A stretch of 64,000 nucleotides of DNA, taken from Oscillospiraceae bacterium. GTDB taxonomy: Bacteria; Bacillota; Clostridia; Oscillospirales; Ruminococcaceae. Within the stretch, counting starts at the first letter, position 1, and every line of letters starts with the position of its first letter. Positions 32,725 to 41,138 of the stretch are shown piece after piece. Both the position numbers and the translations under genes were made by a program. The notes beneath the pieces were generated by a model. It had not been told where the DNA came from, ran no database searches, and saw only the letters and a list, made by a program, of their open reading frames with translations. The stretch spans positions 62,001-126,000 of the forward strand of contig WRLG01000005.1 in the NCBI GenBank assembly GCA_009777725.1. The letters are read 5' to 3'.

Positions 32725-35157
32725 ATGGCGGTTTTTGAAGCGGGAATGGAAGCAATGGTCGATATGTACATTTTCGAGACCACTTCCCTTTTAGAGCAGC
32801 TTGACCAAACTCTGATAAAAACGGAAAGTGATAAAAACTTCGGCGAGGAGGAGATAAACGAGATTTTTCGCGTAATGCACACGATTAAAGGCTCTTCCTC
32901 CATGATGGGTCTTGAAAATATGGCTAGAATAGCGCATATTATCGAGGATATGTTCTTTATTATAAGGGAGGACAAACCTGTCATAGGCTCGGTGGAATCG
33001 CTTTACGAGCTGATTTTTACAGCTTCCGACCTTATGAAATCCGAAATAGAGCTTGTTCAGGAGGAAGACCATGTATTGACGGACTTCTCTGACTGCTGTA
33101 ATAAGATGAGCGCGTTTGCGGAAGCCTTGAAAAACGGAGGGACTGCTGCACCGGCGGCTGAAGCCTCTGCGTCCGCTGAAGCGCCCGCGCCCGCCGCGAA
33201 AGCGGGCGGTGATGGTGAAGATCACCTTACAACGGTTCGTATTCATTTTGAGGACGATTGTAAGATGGAAAACCTGCGCGCCTTGCTTGTCGTAAGCAAG
33301 ATAACGGAGGATTGCTCTCATCTGGAGTATATCCCGTCGGATATTGAAAATAATTCGGACGCTTCAAAGGATATAATCGAAAACGGATTTTTTGTAAGAT
33401 TCGCGCCTGCCAGCGATACTAACGCGGATAACGTGCTCAGCATCATCGCGGAAACGGCTAACGTAAAATCTTATGAAATCATAGATATGGCAGGCGAAAG
33501 CTTCAGCACGTCCGCCCCGAGCTCCGGCGATGCCGTAATGGTTAAAGTTACCTTTGACGATGACTGCAAGATGGAGAACCTGCGCGCCTTGCTTGTTGTA
33601 AACAATATCAAGGATTACTGCAAGGAGCTTTCTTTTGAGCCGAGCGACATAGAGAGCAATGCTAATTCGGCATCCGTGATTGTAGAAAACGGATTTTTAG
33701 TCCGTTTTACTTCTACGATGCCCGAGGAGGTTATAAAGATGATTGAAACGACTCCTAATGTTAAAGCATATCAATTTGTGGGCGAGTCGGTGGAAGCCGA
33801 GCTTGAAGCAGTTGTTCCTGTTGCGGCGGCTGTTCCTGCGGTAACTGTTTCAGCCGCTCCGGCTGTGAAGGAAGCACCCAAGCCTCAGCCTCCCGCAGTT
33901 AAAAGCGCAGAGCCTGCTTTACCGGCTGAATCAAGGTCACTCGACCAGCTTAACAATATGCTGAATACCAAGGGCGGCGCGAAGCAGTCGCTTATATCCG
34001 TTAATCTGAATAAGCTTGATACGCTTCAAGACCTTGTGGGAGAAATCGTGATTACCGAGGCTATGGTTACTTCAAACCCGGACTTAAAGGGTTTGCGTCT
34101 TGATAATTTCCAAAAGGCGGCGCGCCAGCTGAGGAAGCTTAACTCCGAGCTTCAAGATACGGTTATGTCCATAAGGATGGTTCCGCTTTCGGGCGCGTTT
34201 AATAAGATGACCCGCATTGTGCGCGATATGAAAGTAAAGCTCGGAAAGGACGTTGACCTTGTATTTGAGGGCGAGGATACCGAGGTTGACAAATCAATCA
34301 TCGACCAATTGAACGACCCGCTTATGCACATGGTCAGAAACTGCATGGACCACGGTATTGAATCCTCCTCCGAGGAGCGCGTGCTGGCTGGAAAGAACCC
34401 GAAGGGTAAGCTGACGCTTTCGGCTTACAATGCTTCCGGCGAGGTTATCATCGTGGTCGCCGATGACGGCGGAGGCATTAACCCTCAAAAGGTGCTTGAA
34501 AAAGCCGAAAGAGCAGGGATTCTTAACAGACCGCCCGATGAATACACCGAAAAAGAAGTATTTAACATGATAATGCTCCCCGGCTTCTCTACCAACGAGG
34601 AGGTTACCGAATTTTCCGGCAGGGGCGTCGGAATGGACGTTGTAAGGAAAAATATTGAAAAAATCGGAGGTACGGTTTCGGTTGATTCAAGGCTTGGAGC
34701 GGGCTCGAGCTTTACCATAAAAATCCCGCTTTCGCTTTCAATTGTCGATGGCATGGAAGTTTCGGTCGGAGATTCGATTTTCACGATTCCCATTAATTCA
34801 ATCAGAGAGTCGTTTAAGGTTAAGGCAAACCAGCTTGTTAAGGACACAAGCGGCAGAGAGATGATCATGATACGCGGAGAATGTTTCCCGCTCATCAGGC
34901 TCTATGAGCTATACGACCTTAACCCGAATACGCAGGACCTTTACGAGGGGATTGTCATCCTTGTGGAAGCGGAACGCCGTTGTGCCTGTATCTTCGCGGA
35001 TGAGCTAATCGGCGAGCAGCAGGTTGTCGTAAAGCCGTTCTCTCCTCTTTTGAACAACTACAATATCAAGGCAAACGGCATGGCGGGCTGTTCAATATTA
35101 GGCGATGGCTCGATTACGATTATACTTGATGTTAACAATATTATAACAGACTTTTAA
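32725..35157 (+). CDS. cheA: Chemotaxis histidine kinase CheA with duplicated P2 domain
   Basis: 810 residues from the ATG at 32725, behind GGAAGG; the frame is open upstream to a TTG at 32674 without a site. P1: phospho-acceptor His52 in MHTIKGSSSMMGL. P2 appears twice, at about 169-253 and 271-352; both copies share 'DDCKMENLRALLVV', 'PSDIE' and 'NGF(F/L)VRF'. An Ala/Pro linker follows. P3 dimerisation starts near 'LNKLDTLQDLVGEIVITEAM'. P4 has 'LMHMVRNCMDHGIE' (N box), 'VADDGGGI' (G1) and 'FSGRGVGMDVV' (G2). P5 is the CheW-like tail. P2 docks CheY and CheB, so two P2 copies may raise phosphotransfer efficiency. Confidence 0.97.
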   Translation: MAVFEAGMEAMVDMYIFETTSLLEQLDQTLIKTESDKNFGEEEINEIFRVMHTIKGSSSMMGLENMARIAHIIEDMFFIIREDKPVIGSVESLYELIFTASDLMKSEIELVQEEDHVLTDFSDCCNKMSAFAEALKNGGTAAPAAEASASAEAPAPAAKAGGDGEDHLTTVRIHFEDDCKMENLRALLVVSKITEDCSHLEYIPSDIENNSDASKDIIENGFFVRFAPASDTNADNVLSIIAETANVKSYEIIDMAGESFSTSAPSSGDAVMVKVTFDDDCKMENLRALLVVNNIKDYCKELSFEPSDIESNANSASVIVENGFLVRFTSTMPEEVIKMIETTPNVKAYQFVGESVEAELEAVVPVAAAVPAVTVSAAPAVKEAPKPQPPAVKSAEPALPAESRSLDQLNNMLNTKGGAKQSLISVNLNKLDTLQDLVGEIVITEAMVTSNPDLKGLRLDNFQKAARQLRKLNSELQDTVMSIRMVPLSGAFNKMTRIVRDMKVKLGKDVDLVFEGEDTEVDKSIIDQLNDPLMHMVRNCMDHGIESSSEERVLAGKNPKGKLTLSAYNASGEVIIVVADDGGGINPQKVLEKAERAGILNRPPDEYTEKEVFNMIMLPGFSTNEEVTEFSGRGVGMDVVRKNIEKIGGTVSVDSRLGAGSSFTIKIPLSLSIVDGMEVSVGDSIFTIPINSIRESFKVKANQLVKDTSGREMIMIRGECFPLIRLYELYDLNPNTQDLYEGIVILVEAERRCACIFADELIGEQQVVVKPFSPLLNNYNIKANGMAGCSILGDGSITIILDVNNIITDF

Positions 35158-35203
35158 ATGTTGTTAAAAAAACACATTTATTGAAAGGAAGGTTTTGGTT
35201 ATT

Positions 35204-35683
35204 ATGACCAATGAAACTTACGCTCTTGATACGATAGACAATTCCAAGCATCACTCAGACGGGATTGAAGTTCTTTTCTTCACCTTGGGCGATACGATTT
35301 ACGGGATTGAGATTAAGTATATAAATGAAATCATAGGAATCGAGGATATTACCGTTGTTCCGAAAATTCCTCCCCATGTTAAGGGGGTTATCAATATCCG
35401 CGGAAAGGTTGTGCCGGTGATTAGTATACGGCGGCGGTTTTATATGGAAGAAATTCCGTATGACGACCGTACCTGTATTATAGTGATTGAGTTTAACGAT
35501 GGGAATCAGGTGGGAATTATAGTAGACAGGGTTCAGGAGGTAGTTGTAGTCAAAAAAGAATACATCAGCAGAACCCCCGACTATAAAAATGTAAACACCA
35601 ATCGCTACATCAAGAATATTATTGAAATAAACGAGGACATAAAGCTTCTTCTTGATTGCGACAAACTTATTCTGGACGATTAG
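35204..35683 (+). CDS. cheW: Chemotaxis coupling protein CheW
   Basis: 159 residues from the ATG at 35204, 11 nt after AAAGGAAGG. CheW links CheA to receptors. Family features: 'VLFFTLGDTIYGIEIKYINE', 'PPHVKGVINIRGKVVPVISI' and 'VGIIVDRVQEVVVV'. The first 18 residues are a polar extension. Follows cheA by 46 bp. Confidence 0.96.
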   Translation: MTNETYALDTIDNSKHHSDGIEVLFFTLGDTIYGIEIKYINEIIGIEDITVVPKIPPHVKGVINIRGKVVPVISIRRRFYMEEIPYDDRTCIIVIEFNDGNQVGIIVDRVQEVVVVKKEYISRTPDYKNVNTNRYIKNIIEINEDIKLLLDCDKLILDD

Positions 35684-35726
35684 TACTACTCCTTGCACTA
35701 AACATAAGGATTGAAAGGATATTATT

Positions 35727-36542
35727 ATGCTGCAAAAGCTTACCGATGATGATTTTAATCGCCTTGTCGATTATATGAAAAAGAATTACGGCATTAATCT
35801 TGACAAAAAGCGCGTCTTGATTGAAGGCAGGCTTGCGAATACGCTTAATGCTAAGGGGTTTAAAACCTTTAAAGAGTTTATTGATTTTGCCTTTGCCGAC
35901 AGGACGGGTAAAGAAACCATGCAGCTTGTCAACAAGCTCACAACGAATCACACCTATTTTATGAGAGAGCCGGAGCATTTTGAATATTTAAAATCAACGG
36001 TTCTGCCTTATTTTGAGCAGGCTAATAAAACCAATGAAATACGGATATGGTGCGCCGCCTCCTCTACGGGGCAAGAGCCGTATACGATTATGATGACAAT
36101 TGACGATTATTTAGGGATGAAGTCGTCAATTTGGCGGGTTAAAATGCTTGCCACAGACCTTGATACCGATGTTCTTAACAAAGCAAAGACGGGTATTTAT
36201 GAGCAGGACTCCTTAAAGGATGTCCCCAAGCACTGGCTGACAAAATATTTTAAGAAGATTGACGGCAATCGTTATCAGGTGATTGACAGAATCAGGAATC
36301 AAATTGAGTTTAGGCAATTTAACCTTATGAAGCCTATTCCGATGACCCAAACCTATGATTTAATCAGCTGCCGCAATGTAATGATATATTTTGAGCCGGA
36401 AACCAAGAACGCACTGGTGGAAAGATTTTACGATGTCACCAAGGAGGGCGGATATTTATATATCGGACACGCCGAAAGCGTGGGCAAGACAACGCGGTTC
36501 ACCTACGTGAAACCCGCAGTATACCGCAAGGGAGCAAAATAG
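35727..36542 (+). CDS. cheR: Chemotaxis protein methyltransferase CheR
   Basis: 271 residues. CheR methylates glutamates of chemoreceptors using S-adenosylmethionine. The N-terminal helical domain includes 'TTNHTYFMREPEHFEYL'. The SAM-binding domain has 'IRIWCAASSTGQEPYTI', 'MLATDLDTDVLNKAKTGIY' and 'YDLISCRNVMIYF'. A beta-subdomain lies in between. Behind GAAAGGA. Confidence 0.97.
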   Translation: MLQKLTDDDFNRLVDYMKKNYGINLDKKRVLIEGRLANTLNAKGFKTFKEFIDFAFADRTGKETMQLVNKLTTNHTYFMREPEHFEYLKSTVLPYFEQANKTNEIRIWCAASSTGQEPYTIMMTIDDYLGMKSSIWRVKMLATDLDTDVLNKAKTGIYEQDSLKDVPKHWLTKYFKKIDGNRYQVIDRIRNQIEFRQFNLMKPIPMTQTYDLISCRNVMIYFEPETKNALVERFYDVTKEGGYLYIGHAESVGKTTRFTYVKPAVYRKGAK

Positions 36543-36545
36543 ACG

Positions 36546-36592
36546 GTGAACAGTTAAAACAACTGTTCACTGTTCACTGTTAAATGTTAACT
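36546..36592 (+). repeat. ACTGTTC-type heptamer repeat between cheR and cheB
   Basis: GAACAGTTAAAAC faces AACTGTTCACTGTTCACTG and TTAAATGTTAAC on the right: a third variant of the 7-bp repeats, again arranged as inverted arms. It fills most of the 60-bp gap between the cheR stop and the cheB ribosome binding site. Confidence 0.75.
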
Positions 36593-36612
36593 TATATGTA
36601 GGGGTGATGTTT

Positions 36613-37722
36613 ATGACGAATAAAATTAAAACGCTTATTGTCGATGACTCGCTGGTTTTTAGAAATATGGCTGCCAGAAGCTTGGAAAACAATCCGAATA
36701 TAGAGGTTGTCGGTACGGCGGTTGACGCCTTTGACGCGGGTGAGAAAATCACCGACTTAAACCCCGATGTGCTTATTTTAGATATTAACATGCCCAGAAT
36801 GAGCGGCAAGCAATTTTTAACTCGGCTGATGGCTGAGTGTCCGATTGCGTGCGTTATGGTTACGTCCTCCGATGCTGACGAAAGAGAGCTCCTGAATTTG
36901 GGCGCGGCGGCTTTTATGAAAAAGCCCAATTCGTCGGAAGAGATGAGAATCTTCGGAAGCACGATTGCCGTTAAAATTATTGCCGCGGCTCAAAAGAGGG
37001 TGTCCCCTCTGAGGAGAGCGGTTAAAATAGCCCCTCCTGCCCCTTCGGCACCTCCTCCTTCGGCACAGGGGAATCGCTTCGGAAGGGTTAATCCGATTAT
37101 GCCCTCCGCGCTTGAATTAAGCGGAGTTGGCGATAAGGGGAGAAACGGGTATATGGTCGCGTTGGGCGCGTCTACGGGGGGGACGGATGCGCTGGAATGT
37201 GTTCTCAGAGCATTTCCCAAGGATATGCCGCCAACGCTGGTTGTTCAGCATATGCCGCCTGTTTTCACAAAGATGTACGCGGAAAGGCTGGATAAATGCT
37301 GCCCTATGAGCATAAAGGAAGCAGAGGACGGCGACAGGCTTACAAACGGCGTTTGCCTTATAGGGGCGGGCGGTTATCATATGGAATTGAAAAAGGACGC
37401 AAGGGGATACTTTGTAAAATGCTATACGGGCGAAAAGGTGTCGGGTCATATCCCCTCGGTTGATGTTATGTTTGAGAGTGTTGCAAATACCGCAGGGAAT
37501 AAAGCCGTTGGCGCGATTCTCACGGGGATGGGCGCGGACGGTGCCAGGGGCTTGCTTAAAATGCGGAACAAGGGCTCGTTTACCGTGGGGCAGAATCAAG
37601 AAACCTGCGTAGTTTACGGTATGCCGATGGAGGCGCATAAGCTTGGCGCGTGTAAGGAGCAGCATCCGCTTGAAAGCATCGGAGCGGTTCTTTGCAAGGC
37701 ACTTTCGCAAGGCTGGAAATAA
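36613..37722 (+). CDS. cheB: Chemotaxis methylesterase/deamidase CheB
   Basis: 369 residues from the ATG at 36613, 6 nt after AGGGGTG; GTG at 36604 and ATG at 36607 are too close to that site. Receiver domain: DDS near residues 11-13, Asp in 'LILDINMPRMSG', Thr/Ser in 'VMVTSSD', Lys in 'AFMKKPN'. A Pro/Ala linker (about 130-160) joins it to the esterase domain with GASTGG (Ser), 'VVQHMPPVFT' (His) and 'GMGADGARG' (Asp). CheB removes receptor methyl groups. Last gene of the che operon; a terminator hairpin follows. Confidence 0.97.
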   Translation: MTNKIKTLIVDDSLVFRNMAARSLENNPNIEVVGTAVDAFDAGEKITDLNPDVLILDINMPRMSGKQFLTRLMAECPIACVMVTSSDADERELLNLGAAAFMKKPNSSEEMRIFGSTIAVKIIAAAQKRVSPLRRAVKIAPPAPSAPPPSAQGNRFGRVNPIMPSALELSGVGDKGRNGYMVALGASTGGTDALECVLRAFPKDMPPTLVVQHMPPVFTKMYAERLDKCCPMSIKEAEDGDRLTNGVCLIGAGGYHMELKKDARGYFVKCYTGEKVSGHIPSVDVMFESVANTAGNKAVGAILTGMGADGARGLLKMRNKGSFTVGQNQETCVVYGMPMEAHKLGACKEQHPLESIGAVLCKALSQGWK

Positions 37723-37726
37723 ACAA

Positions 37727-37886
37727 TAGACCTCCACGGGAATTAAGTTGCGGCGAATGAATAAGATTTTTTTCGCAGTGCAAGGCAAATTTCCGTAGTA
37801 ATACTTGCGTATTGCAAGGAAATTTAACGCCGCAATGCGGAAAAAAGATTGTTTAGGCGTTGTGATTTAATTTCCGTGGAGGTCTA
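37727..37886 (+). repeat. 160-bp element bounded by inverted repeats
   Basis: TAGACCTCCACGG (37727-37739) and CCGTGGAGGTCTA (37874-37886) are perfect 13-bp terminal inverted repeats, and the match continues inward imperfectly (GAATTAAG opposite TTTAATT). Inside are smaller inverted pairs such as AAATTTCC and GGAAATTT flanking a GTAATACTTGCGTATT-like loop, and GCGGCG opposite CGCCGC. No ORF is present. It may be a MITE or a structured RNA element; only this copy is in the window. Confidence 0.7.
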
Positions 37887-37888
37887 AT

Positions 37889-37916
37889 AACACCGGCGAA
37901 AGTGTCGCCGGTGTTT
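37889..37916 (+). terminator. Terminator hairpin after cheB
   Basis: AACACCGGCGA (37889-37899), loop AAGTG, TCGCCGGTGTT (37905-37915): a perfect 11-bp GC-rich stem, followed by only a weak T-rich stretch (TAAGATTT). Likely ends the cheA-W-R-B transcript. Confidence 0.65.
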
Positions 37917-37975
37917 AAGATTTATGTGGCGGCGTAATATTGTGAACGGATATATCTGTTAGGGGGGTTATTCTC

Positions 37976-38833
37976 TTGGACATCAAGGAGAAAATAGGCG
38001 GATTTTTTATTAAAGATAAAAAAGAAAAATTTGAGAATATAATCAAAACTGCCTTAAAACGCCACAATTTTTCAATTGCCGGCGTTAATAAGGAGGACGA
38101 ATTTAAATATGAAATAACAAGCGGTACAGCAGTTTTTACCGTTAACGTAAGGGAATTGCGAAAGCTTTATAACCTTGCTCATACGGAGGAAGAGATTGAA
38201 TCCCTAATTGTTGAAGCCGAGGAATTTTTTCTGACTGAGAGCAAGATGATTTCCTTTACAAATGCTCAGACGCTCCTGCGGCTGTTGATTATGCGCGATG
38301 ATGAGGTAAAAAATGAGTTTGTCAGCGCGGATTTTATACAGGGGCTGAAAAAAGTAGTTGTATACACCTCCGATGATGTAAATTTAAATATACTTGATGA
38401 AGCATTTCTAAAAAAGTGGGGTGTTCCGAGGGAAGTGATACTTCCCGTTGCGGACAGAAATATGTGCCGGCTGCTTGAAAAGGCGGAAATCGTTGAATCA
38501 AGCATTAACGAAACAAGGGTGCTGGAGCTTAAGCTGCCGAGTAAGGAATTGTGCGTTTCCATGCTGATGTGCAGTGATTTAAGAAAAACCGTTTGCCAAT
38601 ATTTCGGCGAAAAATTTTTAGCGGTAGCACCTTCAAGGGAAAATCTCTTGATTCTGGAGGATGTTACCAAAGATATGCTGGAGGGCTTGGGCTCGGTGAT
38701 TATCAATGAATACCGCAAAGCCGCGAATCCGCTCACGACAGGAGTTATGCTGTTTACCCAAAACGACATTGAGGCGATTGGATATTTTTCCGTAGCAAAA
38801 GCAAGCGAGGAAGGCGGGGTTGAAGATGCCTAA
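37976..38833 (+). CDS. DUF1444-like protein of unknown function
   Basis: 285 residues from a TTG at 37976, 8 nt after AGGGGGG. No signal peptide or membrane helix. The layout (an alpha/beta N-terminal part, then 'LIVEAEEFFLTES', then 'KVVVYTSDDVNLNILDEAF' and 'KKWGVPREVILPVADRNMCR') resembles the DUF1444 (YtpQ) family, whose role is unknown. The fit is by pattern only. Its stop overlaps the start of the LRR protein gene by 8 nt, so the two are probably translated together and belong with the moxR operon. Confidence 0.6.
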   Translation: MDIKEKIGGFFIKDKKEKFENIIKTALKRHNFSIAGVNKEDEFKYEITSGTAVFTVNVRELRKLYNLAHTEEEIESLIVEAEEFFLTESKMISFTNAQTLLRLLIMRDDEVKNEFVSADFIQGLKKVVVYTSDDVNLNILDEAFLKKWGVPREVILPVADRNMCRLLEKAEIVESSINETRVLELKLPSKELCVSMLMCSDLRKTVCQYFGEKFLAVAPSRENLLILEDVTKDMLEGLGSVIINEYRKAANPLTTGVMLFTQNDIEAIGYFSVAKASEEGGVEDA

Positions 38834-40022
38834 AAAAAGAAAGCCCGTGTATAACAAAAGAAAAAGCATTGTTTTGAGGATTATAATTTTAATCGTAGCG
38901 GCGGCATTGCTTTTGGGAATTTTAATTATGCCGCTGTCGCATCTGCTGTACGCCTTTGAGGGCGAGGAATTAACGGTTTCCGAATTTGAAACGGGCAGAT
39001 TGGGCGAGGCTCTCTTAAAAGCCGCTGACGGAACGGATTTTAACAATATAGCCAAAGCGTCAATTTTAAGCGGAACTCTTTCGGAGGAGGATTATAACGC
39101 CCTGCTTGCTTTGCCCAATTTAACTCATTTAGAATTGAGAGGAACTCAAACGGAGCTTGGGATAATCCCGGAAAATGCACTGCCAAGCAGAAATCAGCTT
39201 ACCTATATATCACTGCCGAAAAACACGGCGGTAATCGGCGCGAGGGCTTTTTTAAATAACAAAAGGCTTGAAAAGGTGGATATGCCTTTTTCGGTAAATC
39301 GTATAGAAGATTATGCCTTTGACGGCTGTATATCCTTGGGCAGTATACCGATTTCGGAAAATATCGTTTATATCGGTGCGGGAGCTTTCAGAGATTGCCA
39401 AAGCATTGTCAATTTTATTATCCCATCGGGCGTTACGGCAATTTATGACGACACTTTTAGCAAGTGCGGGTTTGAGGAGCTTCATATCGGAGCTAATATT
39501 GAAAGCATAGGCGAACGCGCCTTTGCGGATTGCAATAACCTTAGAGATATATACGCCTACAGCGTTACCCCCCCGGCACTGGGCAATGAAGCTTTTCGCA
39601 ATGTTAACGCGGTAATACACGTTTACGAGGATTCGCTTAAGGACTATGAATCATGGGCGGGTAACAACATACGGGTAGCGGATAGTTTAGTCACGGCGTA
39701 TAATTTAATGGCTATTATACCTAATGTAAACGAAGTTTATTACGCGGAAGCTGATTTGGAAAGCGTCACGGAAGCCGCAGAGACTGCCGAATACGACTTA
39801 GAGCAGGAAGCAAGCACCGCTCAAAATGCTGATGCGGAGGTAGTGTTACTATCCCAGCACCCCGCCTTATGCGGACCTAAAGGCGCGGGTTTCGGGACAA
39901 TTGCTGTTGTAGCTGTTGTGTTTGCCGCTATAGGCGCGCTGGCATCGTATTTTATTGTTACCCGGAGCAGAAAAACGGCTGAAAGCCAAACTGATGGGCA
40001 AGCTTCTAAGGCGGAGTGGTAA
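38826..40022 (+). CDS. BspA-type leucine-rich-repeat protein with two membrane helices
   Basis: 398 residues from the ATG at 38826. A basic N-terminus precedes a membrane helix at about 17-42. Residues about 90-260 are six or so LRR_5 (BspA-like) repeats, recognisable by 'L.yIsLPKNTAVIGARAF'-type units such as 'IPSGVTAIYDDTFSKC' and 'IGANIESIGERAFADC'. A second membrane helix lies at about 353-378, then a short polar tail. Most of the protein would be outside the cell, held at both ends. BspA-type LRRs mediate binding to host or bacterial surfaces. A single unit of the same type occurs in each large surface protein at 46336-64000. Confidence 0.85.
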   Translation: MPKKRKPVYNKRKSIVLRIIILIVAAALLLGILIMPLSHLLYAFEGEELTVSEFETGRLGEALLKAADGTDFNNIAKASILSGTLSEEDYNALLALPNLTHLELRGTQTELGIIPENALPSRNQLTYISLPKNTAVIGARAFLNNKRLEKVDMPFSVNRIEDYAFDGCISLGSIPISENIVYIGAGAFRDCQSIVNFIIPSGVTAIYDDTFSKCGFEELHIGANIESIGERAFADCNNLRDIYAYSVTPPALGNEAFRNVNAVIHVYEDSLKDYESWAGNNIRVADSLVTAYNLMAIIPNVNEVYYAEADLESVTEAAETAEYDLEQEASTAQNADAEVVLLSQHPALCGPKGAGFGTIAVVAVVFAAIGALASYFIVTRSRKTAESQTDGQASKAEW

Positions 40023-40034
40023 GGAGAAACAATT

Positions 40035-40979
40035 ATGAATGAGAAAATCAAGCTTTTAGCCGATAATATTGAAAAGGTAATTGTCGGCAAAAGGGGCGTT
40101 ATACTGGAGCTTATTTCTGCTCTTTTGGTAGAGGGGCATGTTCTTGTGGAGGATGTGCCGGGGGTTGGGAAAACTCAGCTGGCGGCGGCTTTGTCAAGGT
40201 CGGTTAACGGCAGGTTTAACCGTATCCAGTTAACGCCGGACATCATGCCCTCCGATATAACGGGCTTTACTTTAATAAACAAAGAGAACGGCGCGCTTGA
40301 ATACCGCAAGGGTGCGGCTTTTTGCAACTTTTTATTGGCGGACGAAATCAACCGCGCTTCACCTAAGGCTCAATCCGCGTTGCTTGAAGCAATGGAGGAG
40401 CGTCAAATCAGCATTGACGGCAAAACCTACCCTCTGCCCAAACCCTTTATGACGCTTGCCACCCAAAACCCCGTTGAAACCTATGGGACCTATCACCTAC
40501 CCGAAGCCCAGATGGACAGATTTTCCATGAGGCTGACAATCGGATACCCCGATGATGACGCCGAGCTTGGCATATTAACGAGAAACGAACACGGCAACCC
40601 GATTGCAACGATTGAGCCTGCACTTTCAATCGATGATGTAACCGCGCTTCAAGAGCAGGTACGGGAGGTCAAGGCGGCTGAAAATGTAAGGCGTTACATC
40701 ACCTCAATCGTCAGAGCTTCAAGGGATAACGAAAGCATCAGATTAGGGGTAAGCCCGCGCGGAAGCATAGCTCTTTTCAAAGCCGCAAAAGCCCGCGCCT
40801 TTATTGACGACAGGGATTTTATTACCCCCCAAGATGTTAAAAAATGCGCCGTAAGAACCTTATCCCACCGTATCATTCTGTCCCCCAAAGGAAAATCAGA
40901 ATTTTTAACCCCCGAAAACGCGCTAAAAGACATTCTAAACAAAACTACAGTACCTAAGACAATTGACAATGAACAATGA
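40035..40979 (+). CDS. MoxR-family AAA+ ATPase
   Basis: 314 residues. Walker A 'VPGVGKTQLAAALS' at about 43-56, Walker B 'FLLADEINRASPKAQSALLE', sensor 1 'MTLATQNPVETYGTYHLPEA', and 'LGVSPRGSIALFKAAKARAF' near the C-terminus are standard for the RavA/MoxR group. MoxR ATPases act as chaperones, usually with the DUF58 protein encoded next to them. The final codons and the TGA lie in a heptamer repeat (CAATTGACAATGAACAATGA), showing that a repeat has replaced or extended the natural 3' end. Confidence 0.95.
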   Translation: MNEKIKLLADNIEKVIVGKRGVILELISALLVEGHVLVEDVPGVGKTQLAAALSRSVNGRFNRIQLTPDIMPSDITGFTLINKENGALEYRKGAAFCNFLLADEINRASPKAQSALLEAMEERQISIDGKTYPLPKPFMTLATQNPVETYGTYHLPEAQMDRFSMRLTIGYPDDDAELGILTRNEHGNPIATIEPALSIDDVTALQEQVREVKAAENVRRYITSIVRASRDNESIRLGVSPRGSIALFKAAKARAFIDDRDFITPQDVKKCAVRTLSHRIILSPKGKSEFLTPENALKDILNKTTVPKTIDNEQ

Positions 40980-40981
40980 AT
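40961..40981 (+). repeat. Heptamer repeat overlapping the moxR stop codon
   Basis: CAATTGACAATGAACAATGA: about three 7-bp units coding for the last residues and stop of the MoxR protein. It is immediately followed by the MITE-like element starting at 40982. Confidence 0.75.
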
Positions 40982-41138
40982 GTGTCTATTCAGTCGATCT
41001 TCTGCCGTCTTAACTCCCTCCGTCACCTGCGGGTGACACCTCCCTCAAAGAGGGAGGCAAGGAGTTTTTCGCCTCCCTCTTTGAGGGAGGTGCCGCCCGC
41101 AGGCGGCGGAGGGAGTGTTCGAGCGGCTGAGTAGATAC
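40982..41138 (+). mobile_element. MITE-like element, copy 1 (157 bp)
   Basis: GTGTCTATTCAGTCG (40982-40996) and CGGCTGAGTAGATAC (41124-41138) match as terminal inverted repeats at 12 of 15 positions, and match the ends of the element at 44777-45088. Almost the whole interior is one long hairpin: arms 41013-41058 and 41071-41116, built of CTCCCTC / GAGGGAG units, with a 12-bp loop. No ORF lies inside, though a GTG used in the frame of the downstream DUF58 gene lies at the end of the right arm (41115). Confidence 0.65.
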
